Positions 17,425-28,416 of a stretch of 64,000 nucleotides of DNA are shown here, piece after piece. Position 1 is the first letter of the stretch. Each line of letters opens with the position of its first letter. A program made the position numbers and the translations under genes. The notes below the pieces were generated by a model. That model was not told the DNA's origin, ran no database searches, and saw nothing but the letters and a program-made list of their open reading frames with translations. This DNA is from Microbacter margulisiae (lineage in GTDB: Bacteria; Bacteroidota; Bacteroidia; Bacteroidales; Paludibacteraceae): positions 310,001 to 374,000 of the forward strand of contig NZ_JACHYB010000001.1 of assembly GCF_014192515.1 (NCBI RefSeq), written 5' to 3'.

Positions 17425-20013
17425 TTATGGAATAACTACTTTCCGTACAGTTTTCTGTATCTTGACGAGCCAAAATCCTGCAGGAAGTGTGAAGATTTCT
17501 TGTGTTGATGTTGCCGTAAATGCTTTATATAAAATGCCGAGAGGCGAATACACCTGAATCAAATCACCAGCAGCAATTCCATGCACGGTGACAATATGAT
17601 CTACCACAAAAACATATATTTTGCTCGTGTCTGTTGTATCTATATTTGCTGCCACATAATCTATACAAGCTTCGTTTTTCCCTTCTATACCGGCATTAAC
17701 CGTTTTTATGCAGTAAGTACCATTTGTAGGAATTGCTATTGTATCTTTCAGACTCGTAATATTACCAATCAGTGTATTGTTATGGTACACATTATAGCTG
17801 AGTGGAGGACCAAGATTGATCAACCCCCGAACGCTAAAATTAATATCAAATCCATAGTTTGCATCGCTACCTACCTTGATAAAGGTAAGACTATGAGGAG
17901 CTGTAGTTGTTGAATAAGGAAATATTAAATCGCCATAATTTCCATTGCTTTCATATGCCGGACCATTATCCATCATCAGTGTATATCCTTTGGAAGAGGT
18001 ATATGACACTCCAATTGCATAAGTTGTATTTGCTGCAATTGTATCCGGTTGAGAGAAAAAGAAGGTATTCCATGAATTTGGCTTAATGCCACTGATTGGC
18101 TGGCTGGCTATATTCGTTGCCGTAGTGCCAGAAACAGTATACAGTTGTAAATTATAACTTGTGGCGCTACTATCGGCCGGAAAAAAACGTACAGCTGCCC
18201 ATGTTTTCCCGACATATGAGGATAAAACAGACGAACTGAATTGTTGTGCGCAGATGATATTTACTTTCGTATTGTAAGATAAATAACTGGATGAACATGT
18301 CCCATCCCAGTGTTGTTCGGAGGTAGTATCTGCTATAAGGGGCCAGCCAGTTGGTTTTGTCCAGGTAAGTAGCAATTGATGGTTTTGTAATGTATCGGTT
18401 AGCACTGGTGGTGCAGGAGCGATATCAATTCCAGTCATGTAGTCAAATGAAACGGTATGCTGTGTGGCATTTTCCGTAATATTGGTAATCGGGGTATTGT
18501 TATAATTTCCATTCCACGATAAAATGGCCGGGACAGAAAGATTTGTAAATGACGTCTTATTTGACATTCCCGGGAAAGGACAACCAGCAGAATTAATATT
18601 TCCGTAGGAGTTAACGATCGCAGACGGCTGAGCAGACGTAGATGAGGCGCAGACAGGATACATTTTTTGTGGATGAGTGATATTGATATCATAAAAAATA
18701 TCGTTAACATCCTGTGCTGCATGGTAAATAAGTAGTCCATGCCCAGGAACCCCTGCATCAAATCCGAGTTGTTGCCGATTTTCCAGAATATACCGTTCGT
18801 TTTGGGTTGCAGTTCGTACAACATAAGCGACTGCATTTTGTTCTGAATTTGGCATATTGGCAATCTGTTGTGTTGAATCAAGTCGCGTTGGGGTAACCCA
18901 GCCAAACTGAATCTTTTGATACATATTGATATCAGCAGGACAAGTACCTGAATTATTTGTTCCAGTGTAATTCCAATTGCCTTCTCCCATTAAATCCCAT
19001 TCTCCGGTTCCGGTATATTGTCCATCTCCATTGTTATTATAGTCAGTGTCATAAAAATCAGGAGCTCCTAATATGTGTGTTAACTCATGACAAACAACCC
19101 CAATAGTATTGATGGTCGGAGAATAAGCATAATTACCATAAAGCTCTGAGGTCATGGCATATCGTGTAATAGTGGAATAGCTTGGAGGTGTGATATAGCC
19201 TTCATGCGACCAGATGGCACTGCTTTTTACACCTGAAAATTCCTGTCCGTGCCCCGCAAAAACAACATGAATACCTGTATATTGTGAAAAATCCAGAGAC
19301 GGATTGGCCTTATGTACATCTACCATAGCTTCATAAACCAATGAATCTGGATATTGATCGGTTCCTGAAGCGCCGGTATCCGTCCCATAAAAGCTATAGG
19401 GATGCTTGCTCGTATATGGGCCATAAACATCAAAACTCATAGAGATTTTTCCGTATGAATTTGCGGTAAAATAATCATGTACAGATCCTTCTGAATTATT
19501 GGTGTTATAACCCTGTTGATTAAACAAATTATTATAGGCAGTAGAAGTAATGGTAAACGTTGTGTCAGGAAAAGCCATTAATACTACTAAAATTTTAACA
19601 TTTCCAGCAGGTACCGATGACGTACGAAAAGCCTGCTCACGTTGTATGTTTGCAGCCTTCATGATGGCATTTATTAGGGAGGCACTGTAAAAGACTTTTT
19701 GCGGTAATGTTGACAGAAACTGAGTTTCTGCTGTTGTGCGTTGTGAAACGTTGTGCGCTATTATTTGTGACGAGACTACATTGCCACTCTGATCAGTCAT
19801 CGCGTATGTAACAAACCCTTTATTATTGCAAATCAACATTTTACCATCTATACTTTCCAGCCAGTGCATGTATTCATCTCCCTTTTGAATTACAGTAATT
19901 TTGGTGCCATCTGGTTGTGTAATGATTACGGGCCACGGATATGCTGAAACGGCTAATAACCGCAAAGAATACAGCAAAAACAAGCAAACAAATATGATTA
20001 TTAGTTTTTTCAT
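17425..20013 (-). CDS. Secreted M6-family metalloprotease with T9SS-type C-terminal domain
   Basis: An 862-aa exported protein: N-terminal signal peptide (IIIFVCLFLLYSLRLLAVSA), propeptide, M6/immune-inhibitor-A-like catalytic domain with the extended zinc motif HExxHxxGxxD (His309, Glu310, His313, Gly316, Asp319), then beta-sandwich regions with fibronectin-like features (PAPPVLTDTLQNHQLLLTW). The last ~65 residues (VTVHGIAAGDLIQVYSPLG ... GFWLVKI) have the shape of a type A type-IX-secretion sorting domain. It probably degrades extracellular protein and supplies peptides to the adjacent POT transporter. Confidence 0.88.
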   Translation of the reverse strand: MKKLIIIFVCLFLLYSLRLLAVSAYPWPVIITQPDGTKITVIQKGDEYMHWLESIDGKMLICNNKGFVTYAMTDQSGNVVSSQIIAHNVSQRTTAETQFLSTLPQKVFYSASLINAIMKAANIQREQAFRTSSVPAGNVKILVVLMAFPDTTFTITSTAYNNLFNQQGYNTNNSEGSVHDYFTANSYGKISMSFDVYGPYTSKHPYSFYGTDTGASGTDQYPDSLVYEAMVDVHKANPSLDFSQYTGIHVVFAGHGQEFSGVKSSAIWSHEGYITPPSYSTITRYAMTSELYGNYAYSPTINTIGVVCHELTHILGAPDFYDTDYNNNGDGQYTGTGEWDLMGEGNWNYTGTNNSGTCPADINMYQKIQFGWVTPTRLDSTQQIANMPNSEQNAVAYVVRTATQNERYILENRQQLGFDAGVPGHGLLIYHAAQDVNDIFYDINITHPQKMYPVCASSTSAQPSAIVNSYGNINSAGCPFPGMSNKTSFTNLSVPAILSWNGNYNNTPITNITENATQHTVSFDYMTGIDIAPAPPVLTDTLQNHQLLLTWTKPTGWPLIADTTSEQHWDGTCSSSYLSYNTKVNIICAQQFSSSVLSSYVGKTWAAVRFFPADSSATSYNLQLYTVSGTTATNIASQPISGIKPNSWNTFFFSQPDTIAANTTYAIGVSYTSSKGYTLMMDNGPAYESNGNYGDLIFPYSTTTAPHSLTFIKVGSDANYGFDINFSVRGLINLGPPLSYNVYHNNTLIGNITSLKDTIAIPTNGTYCIKTVNAGIEGKNEACIDYVAANIDTTDTSKIYVFVVDHIVTVHGIAAGDLIQVYSPLGILYKAFTATSTQEIFTLPAGFWLVKIQKTVRKVVIP

Positions 20014-20062
20014 ATTGGCTGGATAGATGGAGAAAAATTTTGCGTTTCTTTATGAAACGGAG

Positions 20063-20070
20063 CAAAGATA
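20063..20070 (-). promoter_or_regulatory. -7 box of the M6 protease gene
   Basis: TATCTTTG on the minus strand about 50 bp upstream of the start codon. No -33 element at standard spacing. Confidence 0.5.
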
Positions 20071-20165
20071 GCGTTTTTTTGCAAAATAATATAGGTCGAG
20101 CAAAAAAATGCAGAAAAAAAGATTTTATTTCTTTTCAATTACACAAAACACTAAATTACAATGAC

Positions 20166-21116
20166 TTATATTTTTGTCCTTGAAAAGAAAATAGAACCTA
20201 TTATCATAGGAATAACGGCGTTAATGAACCAGATTAACACACCTGCTGTGGCAGCAGCAATGGCATTTTCAGAAAATAAGCCGATAAACATTACCGCATA
20301 CGACCCGCGGATAGCTGCCTCTGAAAAAGATATGGAAGGAGTAAAAGTGACAAATAAATAGTAAGCTGCAATAGCAATCATACCATGTAAAAAAGGAATT
20401 TTAATATCACAAAACAACAACATAAAATACAACTGCAAGCAAAAAACAAGATACCGTGACATGGCAAGCAATAAAATAAAAGTCAATTCCCGTGTACTAA
20501 AGAGCGTGAACCAACGTAGCCAGATCATCATTTTAGTATGAATCTTGAAATAGCGTAACAATCGAACCAATCGGGGCAAGGACAAATAAATAGTAAAAGA
20601 CAATACAGTCGCAATGGAGAAGATAATAGTGCGCAATGTATCACTTTTGTGAGTGCCAAATGGATGATGTACCATGAGTAGCCAGAATGATAATAATCCG
20701 AATGACAAAAGAGTGATTGTTTGTGCCAAGGTACCAATGAAGCCAAATGTAATTCCCTTCCATCTGTTTTCAGATTGCAGATAAACAACCCGACCGGGGT
20801 ATTCTCCCAGGCGATTTGGGGTAAAAAACCCGGTAGCCAAGCCGCTAAATAATGATTTAAAGGCCGTTGCAAAAGAAATAGGCTCAACTTTACTAACCAG
20901 AAAACGCCATTTAATAGATTCAATCAGTAAATTGCCCGGCAATAGGATTAGAGTCATCAACAACCACCCCCATCGATAGAGCGATATATTGAACCAATCC
21001 TGATTTGAAGCGGGAGTATGGATAAATTCTTCGATTTTATAAATCAAAAAACCGTAAGAAAGAATTACAATTGTCCATTTTACAATGGGATAATAAGCAC
21101 GAAACAACTTTAACAT
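20166..21116 (-). CDS. LPG-synthase-TM/UPF0104-type flippase-like membrane protein
   Basis: A 316-aa protein with about eight transmembrane helices of the AglD/MprF-N-terminal (LPG_synthase_TM) type. Motifs include LIESIKWRFLV near the N-terminus and GLATGFFTPNRLGEYPGR. Relatives move or anchor lipid-linked molecules, but this member's substrate cannot be read from sequence. It lies 36 bp after mutS and looks like the last gene of an ABC ATPase-permease-mutS-flippase transcription unit. Confidence 0.75.
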   Translation of the reverse strand: MLKLFRAYYPIVKWTIVILSYGFLIYKIEEFIHTPASNQDWFNISLYRWGWLLMTLILLPGNLLIESIKWRFLVSKVEPISFATAFKSLFSGLATGFFTPNRLGEYPGRVVYLQSENRWKGITFGFIGTLAQTITLLSFGLLSFWLLMVHHPFGTHKSDTLRTIIFSIATVLSFTIYLSLPRLVRLLRYFKIHTKMMIWLRWFTLFSTRELTFILLLAMSRYLVFCLQLYFMLLFCDIKIPFLHGMIAIAAYYLFVTFTPSISFSEAAIRGSYAVMFIGLFSENAIAAATAGVLIWFINAVIPMIIGSIFFSRTKI

Positions 21117-21152
21117 AACAATAGCATTTAATTACAATGCTTTCTGGGAATA

Positions 21153-23765
21153 TCACTTTCCCGTAATAATCTTTTTTATTTCGTTCAGTTTATTCAGTGC
21201 TTGAACAGGCGTTAGATTGTTAATATCAGCGTTTTTAATTTCATCGCGTACTTGTTTCAATACAGGATCGTCCAATTGAAAAAAGCTCATTTGGATACCT
21301 TCCCGAGAAGAGGCTATATCGCCAATGGGTTTTGCTATTCCTGCTTTCCGATTGTCCGTTTCAAGCTGGACAAGAATCTCATTGGCTCTTTTTACTATAC
21401 TTTGAGGCATACCAGCCATCTTTGCCACATGAATTCCAAAGCTATGTTCGCTTCCGCCAGGCACTAATTTACGCATAAAAAGGACCTTTCTGTCCACTTC
21501 CTTAACTGAAACATTAAAATTTTTAATTCGGGGAAACGATTTCTCCATTTCGTTCAGTTCATGATAGTGGGTAGCGAAAAGTGTTTTTGCTTTGGACGCC
21601 GGATGTTCGTGTATGTATTCGACAATTGCCCAAGCAATCGAAATCCCGTCATATGTACTTGTGCCACGGCCTAGTTCATCAAACAAGATCAGGCTCCGAT
21701 CGGATATGTTATTGAGAATGCTTGCAGCTTCGTTCATTTCAACCATAAATGTTGATTCCCCGACAGAGATGTTATCACTGGCACCGACGCGTGTAAAAAT
21801 TTTATCTACAATGCCTATAGAAGCGCTATCTGCCGGAACAAAACTGCCAATTTGCGCCATGAGCACGATGAGGGCGGTTTGGCGAAGGAATGCAGATTTG
21901 CCCGCCATGTTTGGCCCGGTGAGCACAATAATTTGTTGATTTTCTTTATCCAGATGAAGATCATTGGCAATATAAGGTTCGCCAGCTGGTAGTTGCTTCT
22001 CAATAACAGGATGTCTCCCTTGTTTTATGTCGATGGTAAATCCATCATTCAATTGTGGTCGGATATATCGATTTTGAACTGCAACCTTTTGAAATGATAA
22101 GAGACAGTCAAGTTGTGCCAGTAGATTGGCATTTAATTGAAAAGCAGCAATATAGTCTGTTAATGCAAGAATTAATTCATTGTACAGTTGAGACTCAAGA
22201 GCAAGTATTTTATCTTCAGCTCCCAGAATTTTCTCTTCATATTCTTTTAACTCCTGTGTTATGTAACGTTCGGCATTGACTAGTGTTTGCTTGCGTATCC
22301 ATGTTTCAGGCACTTTGTCTTTGTGTGTGTTACGCACTTCGATATAGTATCCGAAAACGTTGTTGAAACTGATTTTTAAGCTGGGTATGCCTGTTGCTTC
22401 GCTTTCCCGCTGTTGTACCTGCAACAAATAATCTTTTCCGGAATAAGCTATGGTTCTTAGTTCATCCAGCGTTTCATTCACTCCGGCTCTGATAATGCCT
22501 CCCCTGTTAATTGCATTAGGGGGATCATCATTAATTTCACGTTCAACGCGCTCTCTTATAATAGCGCAGGCATTAAGCTGTTCTCCTATTCTATGCAATG
22601 TTGCGTTATCTGTTTCCAAACACATCGTTTTGATCGGTTCCACCACCGACAAAGCAACATGCAATTGCCGTACTTCACGCGGAGTAATCCGTCCGACAGC
22701 AATTTTGGAGACTATACGTTCTAAGTCACCTACGAGGGGCAGTTGTTCTTCTAAAAGAATTTTGATCGCTTCGTCCTTAAACAAATGTTCAACTACCGAA
22801 AGCCGTTCTTCAATGGGTTTGATTTGTTTCAGCGGGAATGAAATCCATCGTTTCAACAGACGACCTCCCATGGGAGTTACTGTTTTGTCTAAAATATCGG
22901 TCAGCGATGCAGCGCCTTCATGTTGTCCTGAAAAAAGTTCCAAATTGCGCACGGTAAATCGGTCAAGCCATACAAAACGTTCTTCCTCTATTCGTGCCAA
23001 ATGGGTTATATGCCCATTGTGAAGATGTTGTGTGTGGTCAAGATAATAGAGAATAGCTCCTGCAGCAATGATGCCATTGGTCAGATTCTCAACTCCAAAT
23101 CCTTTAAGATTGACTGTTTCAAAATGTTTTAATAATCTGTCATGTGCTGCATCCGGCGTATAGATCCAATCTTCTTGTTCGTATGTAAAAAACTTTGATC
23201 CGAATGACTCTGTGAAAATTTGACGCTGATTGCGTTCGTGTAATACTTCTTTAGGTGAAAAGCTGTTGAGTAGTTTATCTATATACTCCAAAGTTCCTTC
23301 CGCAGTGAGAAATTCGCCTGTTGAGATATCAAGAAAAGCCACGCCAGCAATCTTATGATTAATATAAACACTGGCTAGAAAATTATTTTCCTTATGATTC
23401 AGCACATTATCATTAATAGATACGCCTGGAGTAACAACTTCGGTAATACCACGTTTCACGATGTTTTTGGTCATCTTCGGATCTTCAAGTTGATCGCAGA
23501 CGGCGACACGCATTCCTGCACGAACTAATTTCGGAAGATAAGTATCCAAGGCATGATGTGGAAATCCAGCCAGTTCAACAAATTGAGCTGAACCGTTCGC
23601 TCTTCGTGTTAATGTGATACCCAAAATCTCGGAAGCTCGAATGGCATCATCCGAAAACGTTTCATAGAAATCGCCCACTCGGAAAAGTAAAATTGCATCT
23701 GGATGCTTAGCTTTAATTTGATAATATTGCTTCATTAAGGGTGTTTCCACCACCTTCTTTTCCAT
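21153..23765 (-). CDS. mutS: DNA mismatch repair protein MutS
   Basis: An 870-aa MutS. The N-terminal mismatch-binding domain has the Phe-x-Glu motif within [12 protein letters not shown]; connector, lever and clamp domains follow. The ATPase has Walker [14 protein letters not shown], Walker [17 protein letters not shown] and ATHYHEL. It recognises mispairs and recruits MutL. I chose the ATG at 23765 ([13 protein letters not shown]) over a TTG two codons earlier. It lies 24 bp after the ABC permease gene, so it is probably co-transcribed with an unrelated exporter. Confidence 0.97.
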   Translation of the reverse strand: MEKKVVETPLMKQYYQIKAKHPDAILLFRVGDFYETFSDDAIRASEILGITLTRRANGSAQFVELAGFPHHALDTYLPKLVRAGMRVAVCDQLEDPKMTKNIVKRGITEVVTPGVSINDNVLNHKENNFLASVYINHKIAGVAFLDISTGEFLTAEGTLEYIDKLLNSFSPKEVLHERNQRQIFTESFGSKFFTYEQEDWIYTPDAAHDRLLKHFETVNLKGFGVENLTNGIIAAGAILYYLDHTQHLHNGHITHLARIEEERFVWLDRFTVRNLELFSGQHEGAASLTDILDKTVTPMGGRLLKRWISFPLKQIKPIEERLSVVEHLFKDEAIKILLEEQLPLVGDLERIVSKIAVGRITPREVRQLHVALSVVEPIKTMCLETDNATLHRIGEQLNACAIIRERVEREINDDPPNAINRGGIIRAGVNETLDELRTIAYSGKDYLLQVQQRESEATGIPSLKISFNNVFGYYIEVRNTHKDKVPETWIRKQTLVNAERYITQELKEYEEKILGAEDKILALESQLYNELILALTDYIAAFQLNANLLAQLDCLLSFQKVAVQNRYIRPQLNDGFTIDIKQGRHPVIEKQLPAGEPYIANDLHLDKENQQIIVLTGPNMAGKSAFLRQTALIVLMAQIGSFVPADSASIGIVDKIFTRVGASDNISVGESTFMVEMNEAASILNNISDRSLILFDELGRGTSTYDGISIAWAIVEYIHEHPASKAKTLFATHYHELNEMEKSFPRIKNFNVSVKEVDRKVLFMRKLVPGGSEHSFGIHVAKMAGMPQSIVKRANEILVQLETDNRKAGIAKPIGDIASSREGIQMSFFQLDDPVLKQVRDEIKNADINNLTPVQALNKLNEIKKIITGK

Positions 23766-23789
23766 AATCAATGTTAAATATTCACAGGT

Positions 23790-24899
23790 TTAGAACCATT
23801 TAAATCGTTTTAATCCCAGCAGGAAACATATAACCCCTAACGCTGACAATAAAAACGATGGGAAAATAATTTGCAACCAACTTGCCCCTTCGTTAAAAAT
23901 ACTGCGGATACCGTCGGTTAGCACGGTTAAAGGTAATAATTTAATAAATCCGATACTCCAATCAGGAAAATTATGATAGCTAAAGAAAATACCCGAAAGA
24001 ATCATCATCGGCATGGTTATAGCATTAATCCAACCAGTGCCTATTTCGGTTTTTTCTGTACGGCTCGAAAGAAGAACCGCTATACCGGCAAAAGCAATGT
24101 TTCCAGCAAAGAAAAGCAAAAACAGTGCTCCGATATTCCCCTGAATAGTTATACCGAAAAATAGCCACGCAAACAAAAATAAAATACCTGCTTCGATAAT
24201 GTTCATGACAATCCGAACGAAAATGATAGCCATTAGAAAATTTGATTTTCGCATTGGAGTAGCCACCATCCGGCGTAATAGTTTTTGTGAACGCCGCTCA
24301 ATAATGTTGTAACTGATACCCCACATCAATGCATTCAAGATGCCAAGAGCAATTAATCCTGGAATGAGAAAATCAATATACCGAACGCCTTTCAATGTAA
24401 GGGGCTGAATGTGGGACTGTTTATCATTTATTTTTACGACAGGATGACGAAAAAGTGCAGATAGTTTCATATACAGGAGTTGAGCCTGTGTGTCATGTGG
24501 ATCAAAATGAAAATAAGGAGTTCCAGCAGAATCAGTTAAAATAAGATTGGCTTCACCACGCTTCAAAGCAACAATGGCATCCTTCCAAGAGCTTTCTCGG
24601 AAAATATATGTTGTGTTTCCCAAGGTTGAATCAGAGACACTCCATGAATAAGTTACAGCCTGATCATGGATATTTTTGACGCTATAGGGGGCAATGAATG
24701 AATTGATAAAGTGAGTGTCAGATGTGACAACATTCACATGAAACTGGGTATTTGAAGACCGGGTAAATGCCAATCCTAATCCGATGGAAATCAAAATAGG
24801 AAACCCAATGCCCCAAAACAGTACCGATGGTTCCCGAATCGTTTCCAGAAACTGAGTTTTAATCAGTTGATAAAGTTGATTATTGTCCCACTTCTTCAT
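23790..24899 (-). CDS. ABC-2-type transporter permease
   Basis: A 369-aa membrane subunit of an ABC exporter. One helix near the N-terminus (ILISIGLGLAF) is followed by a periplasmic loop of about 130 residues and then five or six helices, with the ABC-2 signature SGIFFSYHNFPDW. Its start overlaps the end of the ATPase gene by 20 bp, indicating translational coupling. The substrate cannot be inferred; relatives export drugs, polymers or lipids. Confidence 0.88.
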   Translation of the reverse strand: MKKWDNNQLYQLIKTQFLETIREPSVLFWGIGFPILISIGLGLAFTRSSNTQFHVNVVTSDTHFINSFIAPYSVKNIHDQAVTYSWSVSDSTLGNTTYIFRESSWKDAIVALKRGEANLILTDSAGTPYFHFDPHDTQAQLLYMKLSALFRHPVVKINDKQSHIQPLTLKGVRYIDFLIPGLIALGILNALMWGISYNIIERRSQKLLRRMVATPMRKSNFLMAIIFVRIVMNIIEAGILFLFAWLFFGITIQGNIGALFLLFFAGNIAFAGIAVLLSSRTEKTEIGTGWINAITMPMMILSGIFFSYHNFPDWSIGFIKLLPLTVLTDGIRSIFNEGASWLQIIFPSFLLSALGVICFLLGLKRFKWF

Positions 24900-25617
24900 T
24901 ATGTAAGTGTCTTCCAGTTAGGTGAATAAAGAGTTCGTCCAGGTTTTTTGCTGATCCGTCAAGTAATTGAGATAGAGTACCCTGCTGCAAAATAGTTCCA
25001 TGATCCAGAATGATAATATCGTCACACAAGGTTTCAGCCTCTTCCATATAATGCGTAGTTAAAATTAGCGTTGTATTTCCTTGTTGTTTAAGATCGTGTA
25101 AAATATTCCACAGGTCAAGCCTGGCCTTTGGATCAAGCCCGGTTGTCGGTTCGTCCAAAAAAAGGATTTCAGGACGATTGAGCAATGCCACTGCAAGCGC
25201 CAATCGTTGGCGTTGTCCTCCTGAAAGTGCATTGACCATTGCTTTTTGTTTCTCCTCCAGATTCGTCAATGCCAATACTTCATTCACCCGCGGATGGCCC
25301 AATCCGAAAAAACTAGCAAAGAGACGCAATGTCTCATACACGGTAAGCTTATCTGTAAAACGGGTTTCCTGAAGCGAAAGTCCGATGACCTTTCGTAATT
25401 CCTTTTCATGCTTATGCCACGACTTGCCATTAATCAGTATTTCTCCTGAATCAGGTTTCCGTAATCCTTCCATCATTTCCACCAGGGTTGTTTTTCCTGC
25501 ACCGTTTGGACCCAATAAAGCCAAAAACGTTCCTTGCGGAATCGTAAAGGAGACTCCTTTTACCGCTTTAACGTCTTTAAATGATTTGACTATATTTTTT
25601 ATTTCTATTTGATTCAT
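24880..25617 (-). CDS. ABC transporter ATP-binding protein
   Basis: A 245-aa ATPase of the DrrA/CcmA-like exporter type: Walker A LLGPNGAGKTT, signature NALSGGQRQRLALA, Walker B EILFLDEPTTGLDP and switch His in ILTTHYMEEAE. It pairs with the overlapping permease gene downstream and is the first gene of the unit that includes mutS. Cytosolic face of the inner membrane. Confidence 0.93.
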   Translation of the reverse strand: MNQIEIKNIVKSFKDVKAVKGVSFTIPQGTFLALLGPNGAGKTTLVEMMEGLRKPDSGEILINGKSWHKHEKELRKVIGLSLQETRFTDKLTVYETLRLFASFFGLGHPRVNEVLALTNLEEKQKAMVNALSGGQRQRLALAVALLNRPEILFLDEPTTGLDPKARLDLWNILHDLKQQGNTTLILTTHYMEEAETLCDDIIILDHGTILQQGTLSQLLDGSAKNLDELFIHLTGRHLHNEEVGQ

Positions 25618-25662
25618 AATTATTTAGTGGGCCTTCTGAAAATAATCCAAGTAGCCGTGGTC

Positions 25663-26331
25663 TTATATTTTTTCAAACATATCTTTGGTTGCGCCACAAA
25701 CAGGGCATCCCCAATCGTCATCCAATGCTTCAAAAGGTATGTCGTGTTCGCTGTCGTCATATTCATACCCACAAATTGGGCAACGGTATTTGGTTGGTTC
25801 CATTGTTTTTTGTTTTTTTAAAGGGTTTATATAAGTAGGTGCATTGGCTGGAGAAACGCCTTTTTTGACTTTTCTGTAATAATCATATGTGATTGGATCT
25901 GATTCACTATCAAGTAGATTTGCCTCCAATACTTCGCAAAGAAATATCAAATGAGTACCGGCATCAATCGTTTCTTTCACTTTACATTCAAGCGTTGCGA
26001 TGGCATCGGATAACAGCACTGGGACATCATTTATCCCGTAACGAACATTGAATCTTTTGAGCTTATCTATTTCTCGACCGCTTTTATAACCAAAGATGCT
26101 GATCACATCAGATGAAACATTTTGCGGAAGAACAGAAATAGCTAACATACCACTATCTGCGATAATTTCGGCAGAATAGTTTTTTTTATTGCATGTCACT
26201 GCAACCTGAACCGGATCAGAAGTTATCTGCATAATGGAATTAGATATAAATCCATTCCCTTTTTTCGAGTTACCGGAGCAAACGGCGTAAACTCCATAAG
26301 AAATTTTTAAAAGCGCATCGTAATCAATCAT
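25663..26331 (-). CDS. Flavin reductase-rubredoxin fusion (high-molecular-weight rubredoxin)
   Basis: A 222-aa fusion. Residues ~1-150 form a FMN-binding flavin-reductase-like domain ([30 protein letters not shown]), and the last ~41 residues are a rubredoxin with iron ligands Cys184, Cys187 (YRCPICGY) and Cys209, Cys212 (WGCPVCGA). Such proteins pass electrons from NAD(P)H to flavodiiron oxidases or peroxide-reducing enzymes in anaerobes. A minus-strand TATCTTTG lies about 50 bp upstream. The acceptor protein is not encoded nearby. Confidence 0.9.
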   Translation of the reverse strand: MIDYDALLKISYGVYAVCSGNSKKGNGFISNSIMQITSDPVQVAVTCNKKNYSAEIIADSGMLAISVLPQNVSSDVISIFGYKSGREIDKLKRFNVRYGINDVPVLLSDAIATLECKVKETIDAGTHLIFLCEVLEANLLDSESDPITYDYYRKVKKGVSPANAPTYINPLKKQKTMEPTKYRCPICGYEYDDSEHDIPFEALDDDWGCPVCGATKDMFEKI

Positions 26332-26381
26332 GTTGCTATGAATTTAGTAAGTAAACCTATACCTGCATTGATGATATAACG

Positions 26382-26389
26382 CAAAGATA
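26382..26389 (-). promoter_or_regulatory. -7 box of the flavin reductase-rubredoxin gene
   Basis: TATCTTTG on the minus strand, 51 bp from the start codon. The 350-bp gap to the divergent ubiB-like gene holds this box and the one at 26615-26622; I see no gene in it. Confidence 0.55.
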
Positions 26390-26614
26390 GCATAAAAAGG
26401 GATGGAAGCACGATAACTTTTAAGAATAATTGTTGGCATCTGTCATTCCTGAATAAACTTCTGCATATATGCGCAATCGGTTCTAAAAACTAAAAATGAA
26501 CCAGTAAAATTCTGGATTTCGGATAATTTTGTGTGTTTGTTTTTCAAAAAATACGACAAGAATTAATACGTAGCCATTTCTGTAGTATAAAGAGTGGCGT
26601 TCGCTGAAAAATAG

Positions 26615-26622
26615 TATCTTTG
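26615..26622 (+). promoter_or_regulatory. -7 box of the UbiB/AarF kinase gene
   Basis: TATCTTTG, 59 bp upstream of the ATG at 26682. No clear -33 element. Confidence 0.55.
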
Positions 26623-26681
26623 CACAATATGATGCTGTTTGCAGGCATTACTAAAGATTACTGTTTATACCTTCGTGTGAT

Positions 26682-28343
26682 ATGAAAATATTTCGTTTAT
26701 ACAGCAATTTATTGCAATTTTTTAGGGCAATGCAAATTGTCAAAATCTTGCTAAAACATGCTATGCGCGAATGGTTTTACCGGTCGCGTTTAGGACGCAG
26801 CTATTTACGCCATCAGATGCGTCGTCACCCGAAGGCACAGTTACAGGTACATACAACCCCGGAACGGGTAAGGATTACGATTGAAGAACTTGGTCCCACA
26901 TATATAAAATTTGGGCAAATTTTGGCTGACCGGCCTGATATGATTTCCGAACGTTTCCGGTTGGAATTAAAAAAACTCCAATCTACAGCCTATCCTTTTG
27001 ATGATAGTACAGCTATCAAACTGATTCAGGATGAATTGGGAGCTGTCCTCGAGGCGGTATTCGCTGAGTTCGATACCCATTGTTTGGCAGCAGCATCTAT
27101 TGGTCAGGTATATCAGGCCAGATTGGTCACAGGCGAAGAAGTCGTGGTCAAGATTCAACGCCCTCATATTGAGAAAAAGATCCGGTTAGATCTCTACCTG
27201 ATGCATTACATTGCCAAACAGTTTGTCAAAAACTATCCCGAACTGGCAGCAATCAATGTAGTGGGTTTTATTGATGAGTTCGAAGATAAAATTCACAGAG
27301 AATTGGATTATACTCAGGAAGCAGCCAATATTCGCCGTTTTGAATTTATGTTTCAAAATGATTCAACGGTACATATCCCGAAAGTATTTACACAATATAC
27401 CACACATCGATTGCTGGTGATGGAGAAAATCACCGGCATTACGCCCGACCATTTGGATAAACTCAAAGAGGGAGGATATGATATGCACCAGATTGCGGTT
27501 AATGGCGCAAATATCCTCCTTAAAATGATTCTGGAAGAAGGATTCTTCCATGCAGATCCCCATCCAGGCAATTTATTCATTCTTCCGGGGAACGTGATTG
27601 GAATGATAGATTTTGGAATGGTTGGCGTGTTGCGCCCTCGCGAAATGAATTTTCTGGCCCAATTCAGTGTGGGATTGGTGCGTCAGGATGCCCGTGCTAT
27701 TGCATCGGCTCTGCTTACTTTATGTGATGTAAAATTTTATGACCGAACAGAAGATTTAGAATTTAGCCTCGACCAATTACTTAAGCAATACCGTCATTTA
27801 AGTATCGAAGAGATTGATTTTTCAAAGATGGTACAGGATTGCCTTAATGTGGTTATTTCTTTCAAATTGAAAATTCCTTCAGGCATCTTTATGCTGGCAA
27901 AGGCTGTTGCTTCCCTGGAAAAATTTGCAGGACAACTTGATCCGACCATATCAATCACTCCATTAATATTGCCTTATGCCAAAAATCTGGTAATGCAGCG
28001 CTACACCCCGAGAAAGATAGCGTCAAGCATTTATGATACGCTGATGGATTATGTGACGTTAATAAATACATTGCCGGGAAGCGTCAATGAAATCCTTTAT
28101 AAATTAAAAGAGGGAACGGTACACCATCAGGTTCATATTGACGATCAGAATCCAGTCACCAGAGTATTGCGATTGATTGGATCGAGGGTCACAGCGGCAT
28201 TGTTGATTATCGGTGTTTTTGTTGGCTCTTCCATTATGATAATCAATACGCCGGAACGTCCATATGGCCTTTTTGCCCTCTATTTTTCATCAGTTTTGAT
28301 TTTGCTCCTATTAATTAAAGTGCTTTTTGGCCGCAAGAAATAA
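26682..28343 (+). CDS. UbiB/AarF/ABC1-family atypical kinase
   Basis: A 553-aa ABC1 protein. It has the family's KxGQ helix (YIKFGQILADRPDM), Ala-rich loop (AAASIGQVYQA), catalytic HADPHPGN and metal-binding DFGMVG motifs, and two C-terminal transmembrane helices (AALLIIGVFVGSSIMII and a second). The family supports isoprenoid-quinone synthesis or lipid handling at the membrane. Bacteroidota use menaquinone, so a strict ubiquinone role is unlikely. No menaquinone genes are adjacent. Confidence 0.9.
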   Translation: MKIFRLYSNLLQFFRAMQIVKILLKHAMREWFYRSRLGRSYLRHQMRRHPKAQLQVHTTPERVRITIEELGPTYIKFGQILADRPDMISERFRLELKKLQSTAYPFDDSTAIKLIQDELGAVLEAVFAEFDTHCLAAASIGQVYQARLVTGEEVVVKIQRPHIEKKIRLDLYLMHYIAKQFVKNYPELAAINVVGFIDEFEDKIHRELDYTQEAANIRRFEFMFQNDSTVHIPKVFTQYTTHRLLVMEKITGITPDHLDKLKEGGYDMHQIAVNGANILLKMILEEGFFHADPHPGNLFILPGNVIGMIDFGMVGVLRPREMNFLAQFSVGLVRQDARAIASALLTLCDVKFYDRTEDLEFSLDQLLKQYRHLSIEEIDFSKMVQDCLNVVISFKLKIPSGIFMLAKAVASLEKFAGQLDPTISITPLILPYAKNLVMQRYTPRKIASSIYDTLMDYVTLINTLPGSVNEILYKLKEGTVHHQVHIDDQNPVTRVLRLIGSRVTAALLIIGVFVGSSIMIINTPERPYGLFALYFSSVLILLLLIKVLFGRKK

Positions 28344-28416
28344 AACCCATAGATAAAATTATACATTTCCAACCCTTTTATTTTCTTTTAATTAGTACTT
28401 CAAAAACAAATTTATT

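Noticed and set aside
17425..20013. Reading the M6 protease as a simple cytosolic peptidase
   Set aside because: It has a signal peptide and a C-terminal sorting-like domain, so export is better supported.
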